NCBI RefSeq assembly: GCF_905147365.1
Contig: NC_056425.1
Location: 4,409,501-4,473,500 of the forward strand
Direction: 5' to 3'
Origin: Aricia agestis
Lineage: Eukaryota > Arthropoda > Insecta > Lepidoptera > Lycaenidae
DNA: 64,000 nt
Position 1 is the stretch's first letter, and each line of letters starts with the position of its first letter. Position numbers and translations under genes: made by a program. The notes under the pieces are model-generated. The model worked only from the letters and a program-made list of their open reading frames with translations. It did not search any database and had not been told where the DNA came from. Positions 1 through 11,374 of the stretch are shown here, one piece after another.

Positions 1-319
1 AAAATCGTTTTTACCTACAATTTTTTTTTGTTAGTATGAAGTAAGTAGAATCTTCTTTTATAATCTTTCGGTTTTCGCGAGGTACAAACGATAAAAGTTG
101 CAAAATATGACTCCGAGTTTTATAGTAAGATATTCGAAAATTCGTCACGACCGATCGAATCTCTGACGTTGTTACTATATGAAAAATCGTTTGTACCTCA
201 AAAATTTTTGTGTAAGTATGAAGTGAATAGTATCTTCTTTTATAATCTTTCGGCTTTGGCGAGGTACAAACGATAAAAGTTGCAAAATTTGACTCCGAGT
301 TTTATAGTAAGATATTCGA

Positions 320-2700
320 AAATTCGTCAAGACCGATCGAATCTCTGACGTTGTTACTATATAAAAAATCGTTTGTACCTCAAATTTTTTTGTATAAGTA
401 TGAAGTGAATATAATATTCTTTTATAATCTTTCGGTTTTTGCGAGGTACAAACGATAGAAGTTGCAAAATTTAACTCTTAGTTTTATAGTAAGATATTCG
501 AAAATTCGTCACGACCGATCGAATCTCTGACGTTGTTACTTTATGAAAAATCGTTTGTACCTCAAATTTTTTTGTGTAAATATGAAGTGAATATAATATT
601 CTTTTATAATCTTTCGGTTTTTGCGAGGTACAAACGATAGAAGTTGCAAAATTTAACTCTTAGTTTTATAGTAAGATATTCGAAAATTCGTCACGACCGA
701 TCGAATCTCTGACGTTGTTACTATATGAAAAATCGTTTGTACCTCAAAAATTTTTGTGTAAGTATGAAGTGAATAGTATCTTCTTTTATAATCTTTCGGC
801 TTTGGCGAGGTACAAACGATAAAAATTGCAAAATATGACTCCGAGATTTATAGTAAGATATTCGAAAATTCGTCAAGACCGATCGAATCTCTGACGTTGT
901 TACTATATAAAAAATCGTTTGTACCTCAAATTTTTTTGTGTAAGTATGAAGTGAATATAATATTCTTTTATAATCTTTCGGTTTTTGCGTCGTACAAACG
1001 ATAGAAGTTGCAAAATTTAACTCTTAGTTTTATAGTAAGATATTCGAAAATTCGTCACGACCGATCGAATCTCTGACGTTGTTACTTTATGAAAAATCGT
1101 TTGTACCTCAAATTTTTTTATGTAAATATGAAGTGAATATAATATTCTTTTATAATCTTTCGGTTTTTGCGAGGTACAAACGATAGAAGTTGCAAAATTT
1201 AACTCTTAGTTTTATAGTAAGATATTCGAAAATTCGTCAAGACCGATCGAATCTCTGACGTTGTTACTATGTGAAAAATCGTTTGTACCTCAAATTTTTT
1301 TGTATAAGTATGAAGTGAATAGTATCTTCTTTTATAATCCTTCGGTTTTGGCGAGGTCCAAATGATAAAAATTGCAAAATTTGACTCCGGGTTTTAGAGT
1401 AAGATATTCGAAATGTCGTCAAGACCGATAGAATCTCTGACGTTGTTACTATATGAAAAATCGTTTTTACCTATAATTTTTTTTCGTTAATATGAAGTGA
1501 ATAGAATCTTCTTTTACAATCTTTCGGTTTTCGCGAGGTACAAACGATAGAAGTTGCAAAATTTAACTCTTAGTTTTATAGTAAGATATTGGAAAATTCG
1601 TCAAGACCGATCGAATCTCTGACGTTGTTACTATATGAAAAATCGTTTGTACCTCAAATTTTTTTGTGCAAATATGAAGTGAATAGTATCTTCTTTTATA
1701 ATCTTTCGGTTTTGGCGAGGTACAAACGAAAAAAATTGCAAAATATGACTCCGAGTTTTATAGTAAGATATTCGAAAATTCGTCAAGACCGATCGAATCT
1801 CTGACGTTGTTACTATATAAAAAATCGTTTGTACCTCAAATTTTTTTGTATAAGTATGAAGTGAATATAATATTCTTTTATAATCTTTCGGTTTTTGCGA
1901 GGTACAAACGATAGAAGTTGCAAAATTTAACTCTTAGTTTTATAGTAAGATATTCGAAAATTCGTCACGACCGATCGAATCTCTGACGTTGTTACTTTAT
2001 GAAAAATCGTTTGTACCTCAAATTTTTTTGTGTAAATATGAAGTGAATATAATATTCTTTTATAATCTTTCGGTTTTTGCGAGGTACAAACGATAGAAGT
2101 TGCAAAATTTAACTCTTAGTTTTATAGTAAGATATTCGAAAATTCGTCACGACCGATCGAATCTCTGACGTTGTTACTATATGAAAAATCGTTTGTACCT
2201 CAAAAATTTTTGTGTAAGTATGAAGTGAATAGTATCTTCTTTTATAATCTTTCGGCTTTGGCGAGGTACAAACGATAAAAATTGCAAAATATGACTCCGA
2301 GATTTATAGTAAGATATTCGAAAATTCGTCAAGACCGATCGAATCTCTGACGTTGTTACTATATAAAAAATCGTTTGTACCTCAAATTTTTTTGTGTAAG
2401 TATGAAGTGAATATAATATTCTTTTATAATCTTTCGGTTTTTGCGTCGTACAAACGATAGAAGTTGCAAAATTTAACTCTTAGTTTTATAGTAAGATATT
2501 CGAAAATTCGTCACGACCGATCGAATCTCTGACGTTGTTACTTTATGAAAAATCGTTTGTACCTCAAATTTTTTTATGTAAATATGAAGTGAATATAATA
2601 TTCTTTTATAATCTTTCGGTTTTTGCGAGGTACAAATGATAGAAGTTGCAAAATTTAACTCTTAGTTTTATAGTAAGATATTCGAAAATTCGTCACGACC
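320..2700. repeat. Higher-order repeat of 8 monomers (1456 bp) in the satellite
   Basis: Diagnostic variants recur at an offset of 1456 bp, which is 8 x 182. Examples are the run ATATAAAAAATCG at about 359 and 1815, AAAAATTGCAAAATATGACT in the 807 and 2263 monomers, the unusual GCGTCGTACAAAC at 988 and 2443, and TTTTTTTATGTAAATATG near 1110 and 2567. About 880 bp (361-1240 against 1817-2695) is nearly identical, while adjacent monomers differ more. This is a recent segmental duplication inside the array. Confidence 0.85.
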
Positions 2701-3119
2701 GATCGAATCTCTGACGTTGTCACTTTATGTAAAATCGTTTGTACCTCAAATTTTTTTGTGTAAATATGAAGTGAATATAATATTATTTTATAATCTTTCG
2801 GTTTTTGCGAGGTACAAACGATAGAAGTTGCAAAATTTAACTCTTAGTTTTATAGTAAGATATTCGAAAATTCGTCACGACCGATCGAATCTCTGACGTT
2901 GTTACTTTATGAAAAATCGTTTGTACCTCAAATTTTTTTGTGTAAATATGAAGTGAATAGAATATTCTTTTATAATCTTTCGGTTTTCGCGAGGTACAAA
3001 CGATAGAAGTTGCAAAATTTAACTCTTAGTTTTATAGTAAGATATTCGAAAATTCGTCAAGACCGATCGAATCTCTGACGTTGTTACTATATGAAAAATC
3101 GTTTGTACCTATAATTTTT

Positions 3120-4060
3120 TTTCGTTAATATGAAGTGAATAGAATCTTCTTTTACAATCTTTCGGTTTTCGCGAGGTACAAACGATAGAAGTTGCAAAAT
3201 TTAACTCTTAGTTTTATAGTAAGATATTCGAAATGTCGTCAAGACCGATAGAATCTCTGACGTTGTTACTATATGAAAAATCGTTTTTACCTATAATTTT
3301 TTTTCGTTAATATGAAGTGAATAGAATCTTCTTTTACAATCTTTCGGTTTTCGCGAGGTACAAACGATAGAAGTTGCAAAATTTAACTCTTAGTTTTATA
3401 GTAAGATATTCGAAATGTCGTCAAGACCGATAGAATCTCTGACGTTGTTACTATATGAAAAATCGTTTTTACCTATAATTTTTTTTCGTTAATATGAAGT
3501 GAATAGAATCTTCTTTTACAATCTTTCGGTTTTCGCGAGGTACAAACGATAGAAGTTGCAAAATTTAACTCTTAGTTTTATAGTAAGATATTCGAAAATT
3601 CGTCACGACCGATCGAATCTCTGACGTTGTTACTATATGAAAAATCGTTTGTACCTCAAAAATTTTTGTGTAAGTATGAAGTGAATAGTATCTTCTTTTA
3701 TAATCTTTCGGCTTTGGCGAGGTACAAACGATAAAAGTTGCAAAATATGACTCCGAGATTTATAGTAAGATATTCGAAAATTCGTCAAGACCGATAGAAT
3801 CTCTGACGTTGTTACTATATGAAAAATCGTTTTTACCTATAATTTTTTTTCGTTAATATGAAGTGAATAGAATCTTCTTTTACAATCTTTCGGTTTTCGC
3901 GAGGTACAAACGATAGAAGTTGCAAAATTTAACTCTTAGTTTTATAGTAAGATATTCGAAATGTCGTCAAGACCGATAGAATCTCTGACGTTGTTACTAT
4001 ATGAAAAATCGTTTTTACCTATAATTTTTTTTCGTTAATATGAAGTGAATAGAATCTTCT
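3120..4060. repeat. Run of near-identical TATAATTTTTTTTCGTTAA-type monomers
   Basis: Monomers carrying CGTTTTTACCTATAATTTTT, TTTTACAATC and GAAATGTCGTC repeat with almost no differences at about 3120-3590 and again at 3840-4060. They differ from the surrounding monomer types, which indicates local homogenisation by single-monomer duplication on top of the 8-monomer unit. Confidence 0.8.
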
Positions 4061-5265
4061 TTTATAATCTTTCGGTTTTTGCGTCGTACAAACGATAGAA
4101 GTTGCAAAATTTAACTCTTAGTTTTATAGTAAGATATTCGAAAATTCGTCACGACCGATCGAATCTCTGACGTTGTTACTATATGAAAAATCGTTTGTAC
4201 CTCAAAAATTTTTGTGTAAGTATGAAGTGAATAGTATCTTCTTTTATAATCTTTCGGCTTTGGCGAGGTACAAACGATAAAAGTTGCAAAATATGACTCC
4301 GAGTTTTATAGTAAGATATTCGAAAATTCTTCAAGACTGATCGAATCTCTGACGTTGTTACTATATGAAAAATCGTTTGTATCTCAAATTCTTTTGTTTA
4401 AATATGAATTGAATAGTATCTTCTTTTATAATCTTTCGGTTTTGGCGAGGTACAAACGATAGAAGTTGCAAAATATGACTCCGAATTTTATAGTAAGATA
4501 TTCGAAAATTCGTCAAGACCGATCGAATCTCTGACGTTGTTACTATATGAAAAATCGTTTGTACCTCAAATTTTTTAGTGTAAATATGAAGTGAATAGTA
4601 TCTTCTTTTATAATCTTTCGGTTTTGGCGAGGTACAAACGACAAAAGTTGCAAAATATGACTCCGAGTTTTATAGTAAGATATTCGAAAATTCGTCAAGA
4701 CCGATCGAATCTCCGACGTTGTTACTATATGAAAATCGTTTGTACCTCAAATTTTTTTGTGTAAATATGAATTGAATAGTATCTTCTTTTATAATCTTTC
4801 AGCTTTGGCGAGGTACAAACGATAGAAGTTGCAAAATTTAACTCTTAGTTTTATAGTAAGATATTGGAAAATTCGTCAAGACCGATCGAATCTCTGACGT
4901 TGTTACTATATGAAAAATCGTTTGTACCTCTAATTTTTTTGTGTAAATATGAAGTGAATAGTATCTTCTTTTATAATCTTTCGGTTTTGGCGAGGTACAA
5001 ACGATAAAAGTTGCAAAATATGACTCCGAGTTTTATAGTAAGATATTCGAAAATTCGTCACGACCGATCGAATCTCTGACGTTGTTACTATATGTAAAAT
5101 CGTGAGTACCTCAAAAAGTTTGTGTGAACTTAAAGTGAATAGTATCTTCTTTTATAATCTTTCTGTTTTGGCGAGGTACAAACGACAAAAGCTGCAAAAT
5201 ATAACTCCGACTTTTATAGTAAGATATTGGAAAATTCGTCAAGACCGAACGAATCTACCTCAAAA

Positions 5266-5605
5266 AATAACTTCTTTTACACATTTGAACTGCTTTATAT
5301 ACTTTCTTTCCTTCTACTCCATACAAAGCCTTATTTTTAGGGAAAAATTTTTTTTTGTTTTTTTTTTCGTAAAATAAAAAAAAAATTAACTTTAAAAACG
5401 GGTACAATCCGGTACAAACGATACTCTTCCAGATGGCATCATTGAAATTCCGGTATCTTTATGTCAGTTGCTAAGCAAATTTTACCACCCCCCCATTTCT
5501 ACCCTATTGAGGTACAAACGATTTTAATTGCGGTACAATCGGGTACAATCCGGGTACAATCGAATGACATATATAAAAATCATTTACCTTGAACTCGGTT
5601 GCTAA
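5266..5605. other. Satellite edge with scattered GGTACAA motifs
   Basis: The 182-bp periodicity is lost here, but GGTACAAACGAT occurs at about 5413 and GAGGTACAAACGAT at about 5510. Shorter variants GGTACAATC are clustered at 5400-5560. This looks like either the ancestral sequence from which the satellite was amplified or an eroded array edge. No gene is seen. Confidence 0.5.
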
Positions 5606-5609
5606 CTTC

Positions 5610-6530
5610 ACATAGGTCCGGCGGACGGCGTTATCATCGCATTCAATATTATTCTATTTCAATTTTAGTTTGTCCTGACAGATGGTGCTACGATTAATTT
5701 GAAAAAAATTTTGTTATTCAATTCATGTGCTGATTAAAATATTAAATAAATAACACATAGGCTACAATTTTAACCGACTTTCAAAATGGGGGAGGTGTTA
5801 TGTTCGTTTTCTTATATTCAACGATTACTCCGCCGTTGGTTAACCGACTTTCAAAATTTTTCTTTTGGTATATAGGGTATCATCCCAATTTGGTATTATA
5901 TTCAGAAAAGTGATGATCTGATGAAGGATCCATAAGTAATCGAGGGAACTCCTCAAAACTTATAGGGTGACTTCGGTTTCGTGAGAAGTATTCTAAGCAT
6001 ATGCTACCAACAAGTAAGATTTTGCACCGAGATATACCTGGTATACTGTGGTTCGGAAGGTGCTGAGAGAATTCCTGATTCTTTATAGATACAAGTTTGG
6101 GAGTTTCGGCGTTGTTTTAAGAACAGAAAGCATATGCTACTATGCAAATTACATTCTTCATCATCATCATCATCATCATCACTACCATATCATAGTCTTT
6201 TAGATCGAGACTCGAGTTTGTCAAGCGATAATTAAAAAAAATCTATATCTACCTAATATTATAAACCTGAAGAGTATGTTTGCTTGAACGCGTCAATCTC
6301 AGAAACTACAGGTCCGATTTAAAAACTTATCTCAGTGTTAGATAGATCATTTATCGAGTAAGACTCATCATTTATCGAGGTTATATTATATTATTACTCT
6401 AAGACTAATACGACAGAAGAAACTCAGGAAAATGTGGGAAAAACGGGGGAAATATTTTTTATGGGAAAATATACCTACGGATTCTGTAAAATTTCTAATT
6501 TACGCGGGCGAAGCCGCGCGGGACATCTAG
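5610..6530 (+). mobile_element. Helitron family C, copy 1 (5'-incomplete)
   Basis: Shares about 900 bp with 62077-63014 (inverted) and its 3' two thirds with 50766-51552. The 3' end has the hairpin CGCGG-GCGAAG-CCGCG about 8 nt before a terminal CTAG (6527-6530) followed by T, the hallmark of a Helitron 3' end. An internal (ATC)n tract lies at 6157-6182. The 5' end seen in copy 2 is absent, and homology to copy 3 stops near 5610, close to the satellite edge. No Rep/helicase coding is present, so it is non-autonomous. Confidence 0.75.
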
Positions 6531-6570
6531 TTAAAAAATAAAAATCAAAACAACCCACCTCTAAATCTTA

Positions 6571-6836
6571 TTGTCTACACTTAGCATAGTTCAAACGAGT
6601 TCAAACTGCAATCCGTTTTGCTCTAGGCAAAGTCTAGCGCTTTTTGCACATTGTCTTTAAAAGTTTGTTACTTTAAAAGTTTGTTAAGCACAACTTTGTC
6701 ACTTTTATCCATCTTGTCTACACTTAGCATAGTTCAAACGAGTTCAAACTGCAATCCGTTTTGCTCTAGGCAAAGTCTAGCGCTTTTTGCACATTAAAAG
6801 TTTGTTGAGTACAACTTTGTCACTTTTAACCTCGTC
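6571..6836. repeat. 143-bp imperfect tandem duplication
   Basis: TTGTCTACACTTAGCATAG begins at 6571 and again at 6714. The copies share TTCAAACGAGTTCAAACTGC, GCTCTAGGCAAAGTCTAG and the (T)AAAAGTTTGTT-CACTTTTA end, and the second copy is shorter by internal deletion. No coding function is seen. The following 6840-7160 holds an unrecognised 68-codon open frame (6913-7119) with no recognisable motif. Confidence 0.85.
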
Positions 6837-7166
6837 AGAGGCATGTCTTCGAGGCTGGCTAGGCGTGTGCAGGTGTTGCGAAGTGCGAACTGTCCATAAT
6901 CCGAGTCTTTGATTGTCTCGCGATTCAGATTCAGGGTACAGCTGCTGCATTCGAGAATCATCAATCAGCTGTTACGAAGACGAGGAACGCTTTCTTGCTC
7001 GTACAGTCTCTGGGTTCCGCGTAAACTTTCGCCACTCAAAATGTAGCACCTCCACCTATGCCTCCACATTTCATAACACTCGATCGTGGTTAGGGTACAT
7101 TGTAACATACACTAATTAAAGCGCGGGGGCCGGGGGCGCCATGACAAACAAAATAATTACGTGTTA

Positions 7167-7809
7167 TGCCGGCTCTTGATATAGGCGAACGCGTTGGCCA
7201 ACGCGTCTGCAGACGCGTTGGCCCAATGTGTAGAACGGGCGTTCGCGCGTTGGCCGTAGGTATTTAGACGTTGGCCGACGCATCTGCGAGCTTGCCGCGC
7301 GGGTCGGAAATGTCGGCAAAAGATCAAAGGACATTTGTCGCAAGCTTCGCGCTCCATCCACACATAGGCCGCGCGATCAGTTTGCCCGGAGTTATAATTA
7401 TGATAATTATTATAATATGTAATAATTTTTGTATGTAATAATTTAATAAATAATAAGTAGGTAATAAAATAATTACTTATATTATTTTAATATTATAAAA
7501 TATTATGTAAAAGTGAGTTTATTTCTTTGTTTGTTACGTTTTCTCGCCTTTTATTTATTTATTTCCAGAATACTCTTTAAAAACTTTTTCTTGTCCACAT
7601 TTACAAAGTAATTATAAGCTGTGAATAAATAAACAGCTGCAGCTGTTAGCGATAGAGTCCATTTTGAATCCGTCCGCACATTGGCGCGATCCAAAGTATA
7701 CTGAACGACCTTCCTATGTGTGGATTACTCACAAACGCCGTTGCAAGCGCACTGCCAACGCGTCTGCAGACGCGTTGGCCAACGCGTTCGCCTATATCAA
7801 GAGCCGGCA
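7167..7809. mobile_element. Harbinger-like MITE with 56-bp perfect terminal inverted repeats
   Basis: The ends begin TGCCGGCTCTTGATATAGGC and match perfectly as inverted repeats at 7167-7222 and 7754-7809. A 3-bp TTA target duplication flanks the element (7164-7166 and 7810-7812), as in PIF/Harbinger elements. Each terminal repeat includes a palindromic block (7196-7223 on the left, 28 bp perfect), and GCGTTGGCC-type motifs recur inside the left end. The middle (7390-7560) is very AT-rich. No transposase is present, so it must have been moved in trans. Confidence 0.88.
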
Positions 7810-7812
7810 TTA

Positions 7813-8135
7813 GCTATACAACTACGCGCGTGGTACTAATCGGTCGCCGGCGACCGGCGGGCGGCGGGCCTCCCGCCTCCTACCCCGCTCGTCACCCCCG
7901 CTTTACCCCTACGCATAACCGGTCTCGACTGGATATCTGTGCGGCGCGATGTACTAGCTCGGTCGCAATATCGCAATTATTATTATTAACTTATGAAGTG
8001 ACCATTGTGCGTCGATTTTTTTTTGGGATAAAATATGTTATTGTAAAAAAATTAACACCCTGTTTTTTTGGTTTAATGGACTCACCTAATACTACCTAAG
8101 CCCCAAAAAAAATTTGGCAGGTAGGTTTAATTGCA
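7813..8135. other. GC-rich then AT-rich unassigned sequence
   Basis: 7830-7960 is strongly GC-rich with CpG-rich runs, unlike its surroundings, and then the sequence turns AT-rich. An open frame of 127 codons at 7716-8099 mostly follows the MITE end and the GC-rich stretch and shows no protein-like motif, so I do not call it a gene. ACACCCTG near 8057 and GCACCCTG near 8131 may be the remnants of another small repeat. Confidence 0.4.
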
Positions 8136-8138
8136 CCC

Positions 8139-8378
8139 TGTATACATAAAACTCAAAGGTGACTGACTGACTGTTTGACATAGTGATCTATCAACGTACA
8201 GCCCTAACCACTGGACGGATCGGGCTGAAATTTGGCATGCAGGTAGATGTTATGACGTAGGCATCCGCTAAGAAAGGATTTTGATAAATTGCAACCCCAA
8301 GGGGTTCAAATAAGGGATGAAAGTTTGTATGTAATAATACTTCTTAACGCGAGCGAAGCCGCGAGCAAAAGCTCGTAA
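8139..8378 (+). mobile_element. Helitron family B, copy 1
   Basis: Runs from ATAAAACTCAAAGGTGACTG to the hairpin AACGCGAGCGAAGCCGCGAG and AAAAGCTCGTA. The same sequence is found inverted at 34728-34960, 61611-61846 and 61847-62070, and partly at 41615-41737. The layout (TGACTGACTG tract, GGATCGGGCTGAAATTTGGC, terminal hairpin) is that of a common non-autonomous lepidopteran repeat that I place with Helitrons from its hairpin. The canonical CTAG end is diverged here to CTCG. Confidence 0.65.
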
Positions 8379-8529
8379 AGGATATGAATATGAACAAGTT
8401 TTGTTACTCGTACAACTTGTATAAGAGCGTCTCGTTTTTGTGATGAGATAGGTTATAAGAATCAAATCTTTAATTTTCGTTAAAAATCTTCTTTGATTAC
8501 TTTTCATGTAAGGCAACTGGCAAGTAATA

Positions 8530-9133
8530 TACGAGATGACGTCCGTAACTCCGTTCTGTCAAAATCCGTGGATCGCCCGGGAACCCAGTGTTTCCAGACG
8601 GCCAACTCGGTTTCTCCCCAAGTGTTCCCCGAAATCCCCCCAAAATTCGGGATTTCAAGAAAAATCCCCGCACAAATTATAAAAGAAAAATTTTGTTCAT
8701 TATGAATGGGAATTTCACAAATGGATACGATGAATGTACACTTTTTCTGCAATAGCGTCCAATCTTTATAGAATCAGCATCTTCGCGAGATCCTTGATCG
8801 TTTTTATTGCTCCGTAAGTCGTAACCAAAGGGTAAAAACGGGCCCATAGTACTTAGATTTCGCCGTCTGTTCCCAGATTTTTTCCTCCAACAATCCCCCC
8901 AAAAAATTGTTCCCCCCAATTTTCCCCCCATCACCAAAAAAACCCCCAAATTTGGGGGGATTCCCCCAATCTGGCATCACTGCGGGAACCGTCATTTTTC
9001 CGGGATAAAAGTATCCTATGTCCTTTCCCGGGACTCGTAGTATCCATCAATACCAAATAGCAAAATCGGTTCGGCGGTTTGGGCGTGAAGAGGCAACAGA
9101 CAGACATACACACTTTTGCATTTATAATATTAG
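8530..9133 (-). mobile_element. Helitron family A copy, split by a hAT-like MITE
   Basis: Reading on the minus strand, the family starts near ATAATATTATAAATGCGAAAG, contains a GTCT/GTCY tract, TTACCTCTTCACGCCCAAAC and GAAAGGACATAGGATACTTT, and ends with the hairpin GCAAC-GGA-GTTGC then GCGTCATCTAGT. Here the halves 8530-8585 and 8983-9133 are separated by an insertion with a perfect 8-bp duplication. This family matches lepidopteran elements described as carrying hitchhiking (GTCY)n microsatellites (Lep1-like, from memory). Confidence 0.75.
8586..8982. mobile_element. hAT-like MITE, C-rich, with 8-bp target duplication
   Basis: The ends are CAGTGTTTCCAGA and TCTGGCATCACTG, typical CAGTG-type hAT termini, flanked on both sides by CGGGAACC (8578-8585 and 8983-8990). 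The host sequence reads through from the left to the right flank as a family A Helitron, which proves the insertion. The body has long C runs (8886-8970) and a CCCCAAATTTGGGG self-complementary stretch. It has no coding potential, and open frames here are spurious. Confidence 0.88.
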
Positions 9134-9846
9134 TAATTAGTGGATAACGATAATGATGTACAGTGGTTGTCATTAGTTACCATAATATAATATTATGCAG
9201 ATGTATAATGTACGCCTTAGTTATATTTGCACGTCGCCTACTGGGAAATAAGCCGTATGATATTATGATATTTTTAAACTAGCAGAAATGTTTTAATCTT
9301 TTTAAACTCGCAGCATGATAAATATGTTTCACTGGATACCGGAATGTTGGTTACTTTTTCATGTTATAATAAGTTTTTTCTTTGTTGATAAATGTAAAAA
9401 TAATTAATAATGTAATACTTAGTATGATGTGGGTAACTCTTAGGTACTCTATATCATCTCCTACTTATGAAATAAGGTACTATCCATAAGTTTGCAATGG
9501 CCGCTTGTCGCATTCCATTTATCTGGTGATAATAATCATAACGTTATTTTAATTCCGTAATATTCGGGTTCCGTAACCGGCTTATAAAACTCACAAATAA
9601 CATGTTAAATACGACTGATATATTCAATTTTAAGTTGTTAACTCTAATAGTACTGAGCGATGCACGAACAAAAACCGTAAGACACATAAATTAAAGTGTT
9701 ATACTTTCTAAAATTTTATTCATAAAAGTATTTTATGAGGTACTCAAAACGCAAGTATTTTGACATAAAACATGATAAAATGAAAGCTTAGATGTTAAAA
9801 GTTATGACCAAAAGCGAAGAGCCAACTGTAAATTCCATGATAATAT
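9134..9846. other. AT-rich sequence without recognised features
   Basis: No long open frame, no inverted repeat with flanking duplication and no known repeat end was seen in this stretch. Confidence 0.5.
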
Positions 9847-9960
9847 TACAAATGCAAAAGTGTATTGTCAATGTGTCTGTTTGTCTGTCTGTCTATCTGT
9901 TCACGCTTAAACCACTGAACCGATTTGATGAAATTTGATGTGCAGATACTCTAAAGATAA
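9847..9960 (+). mobile_element. Helitron family A, degenerate 5' fragment
   Basis: ACAAATGCAAAAGTGT, a GTCTGTTTGTCTGTCTGTC tract and TTCACGCTTAAACCACTGAACC match the 5' half of family A in plus orientation. The similarity stops after about 9960. Confidence 0.6.
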
Positions 9961-10046
9961 AAATGCTGCACAGGGTTTTAACCAGTGTGCTGTGTGACAA
10001 ATCCTATTTAAATGCTTGCGTACATATACATTATACAATATACATG

Positions 10047-10201
10047 TCGCCTGCATTTTTTCCGGGAAAAGAAGTATACCATGTCCTTTCCCGGGACTCA
10101 AAGTATCTCCATACCAAATTTCAGCAAAATCGGTTTAGCGGTTTGGGCGTGAAGACTGAAGAGGTAACAGACAGACGGAAAGACAGTCACACTTTCACAT
10201 T

Positions 10202-10234
<33 letters not shown>

Positions 10235-10236
10235 TT
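10047..10236 (-). mobile_element. Helitron family A fragment ending in an (AAT)n tract
   Basis: TTTTTCCGGGAAAAGAAGTA, GTCCTTTCCCGGGACTCAAA and CGGTTTGGGCGTGAAGA match the family. The hairpin/CTAG 3' end is missing. The 5' side has expanded into (AAT)n at 10203-10236. Confidence 0.7.
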
Positions 10237-10999
10237 ATTTCTCATCTTAATAATACACAATTTAATGTTAAAACAATATTTAATGTTAATAATGTTAGAA
10301 TGGATATATTTACTGTACACTGTGCAAATATACACATATTAAACTATTATTTACTTCAGTAATTAAGTAGGGGATTAATTTAGTAAAGCCGTGCTATCAC
10401 TTATCATATTTACACAACGCGCCATCTCACGGATTACTGCTGCATTAATTAAAGCCTGCTTATTAATTTCAAAGTTTATAAAAGCGACCCGCGGCCCGGC
10501 TGCGCAATGTATTACACACGTTCATTTTATACTTTCTGAATAAATGTACTTACTATCAAAATTCATAGGCAGATGACGGGCCTAAGTAATTTGGTCGCGT
10601 TACATCAAACCCATCCGACTGACCACAGCTAACATCGACTTGACCTAAGCCTACCAAATGACGTATGTCCGTCAACTGCCTAAAAATCAATTTCCTCGAT
10701 GCAATGGTACAAAGATTCGAGAGGAATCTTTGTTTCTACTTTTAAGAACTGAATATTTTTATTTGTTTATTTATTTACCATTTATTTCAGACATCTTGGC
10801 CCATATTGAATAGACTGCAATAATATTTTTAAACATACTTTTTGGCTGCGCGATCAAAAGACAGCTGGGTGTATCTCTAGAGCGCCTATAGCCTCGCCTA
10901 TAATAGAGCGCCTGAGGTCAACCTTCCCTCCGTCTTACAAAATATCTTATAGTCTGACAGCCGTATGTTGACGCGGACGCGAGCATAAATAATATATTT
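10237..10999. other. No recognised feature
   Basis: AT-rich DNA with a short GC patch near 10485 (TTTATAAAAGCGACCCGCGG). The patch could suggest an old promoter or LTR, but no paired copy or flanking duplication supports that. Confidence 0.4.
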
Positions 11000-11374
11000 T
11001 CCCCATAATAATAATAATAATAATAGCTCCCACACCGGTTTCGGTGACGGTGGCCGGTTTCATTGAAACCAGGCCAGCTACGCAGGAGTAATTTTATAGT
11101 GCCCAAGTGTGTGCGCAGTACACAAGAACACTCTCTATTCCTTTACTCTCATAACCCAGTGAGACGGAAGACCGACACGACAGGTGAGAGATCAGGCGCT
11201 GGACCGACTTTTTACATGCCCATCCGACGCATGGATCATCTTACTTATCAGACAATCAGGTGATCAGCCTGCACTGTCCTAACCAAACTTGGAAATAACA
11301 TGTTCCCAACGCAGTAATCGAACCCACTACCTCCGAGCCAAGAGCCGCGCTCTATACCACTAGACCACGGAGGC
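11000..11374 (-). mobile_element. tRNA-derived SINE 2, full-length copy
   Basis: Reading on the minus strand it starts GCCTCCGTGGTCTAGTGGTA with a tRNA-like A box, then a B box (GGGTTCGATTAC). A 250-bp body follows and it ends at the (ATT)n-type tail seen on the plus strand as CATAATAATAATAAT (11004-11024). Partial copies occur at 17540, 21537, 27772 and 51862. It is a pol III-type retroposon that needs a partner LINE. It is not a functional tRNA gene because only the promoter half is tRNA-like. Confidence 0.85.

Larger units (their letters stand above)
1..5265. repeat. 182-bp satellite array, about 29 monomers
   Basis: The motif GAGGTACAAACG recurs at 79, 261, 443, 625, 807 and onward to 5173. 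That is 28 intervals averaging 181.9 bp. Monomers are AT-rich, differ by a few percent and show almost no indels. Each monomer also carries the reverse complement ATCGTTTGTACCTC about 60 bp upstream of GAGGTACAAACGAT, so one strand could form a hairpin per unit. The array starts before the window and decays after about 5265. Short open frames inside it (1589-1804, 5102-5377) are repeat artefacts. Confidence 0.97.

Noticed and set aside
1589..5377. Open frames in the satellite
   Set aside because: They repeat with the monomer and change frame between units; the coding look comes from the repeat.
7716..8099. 127-codon open frame as a gene
   Set aside because: It starts in a MITE end and runs through a GC-rich patch; no protein-like motif.
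10480..10560. Solo LTR or promoter
   Set aside because: A TATAAA-like word and a GC patch only; no paired copy, no TG..CA borders with duplication.
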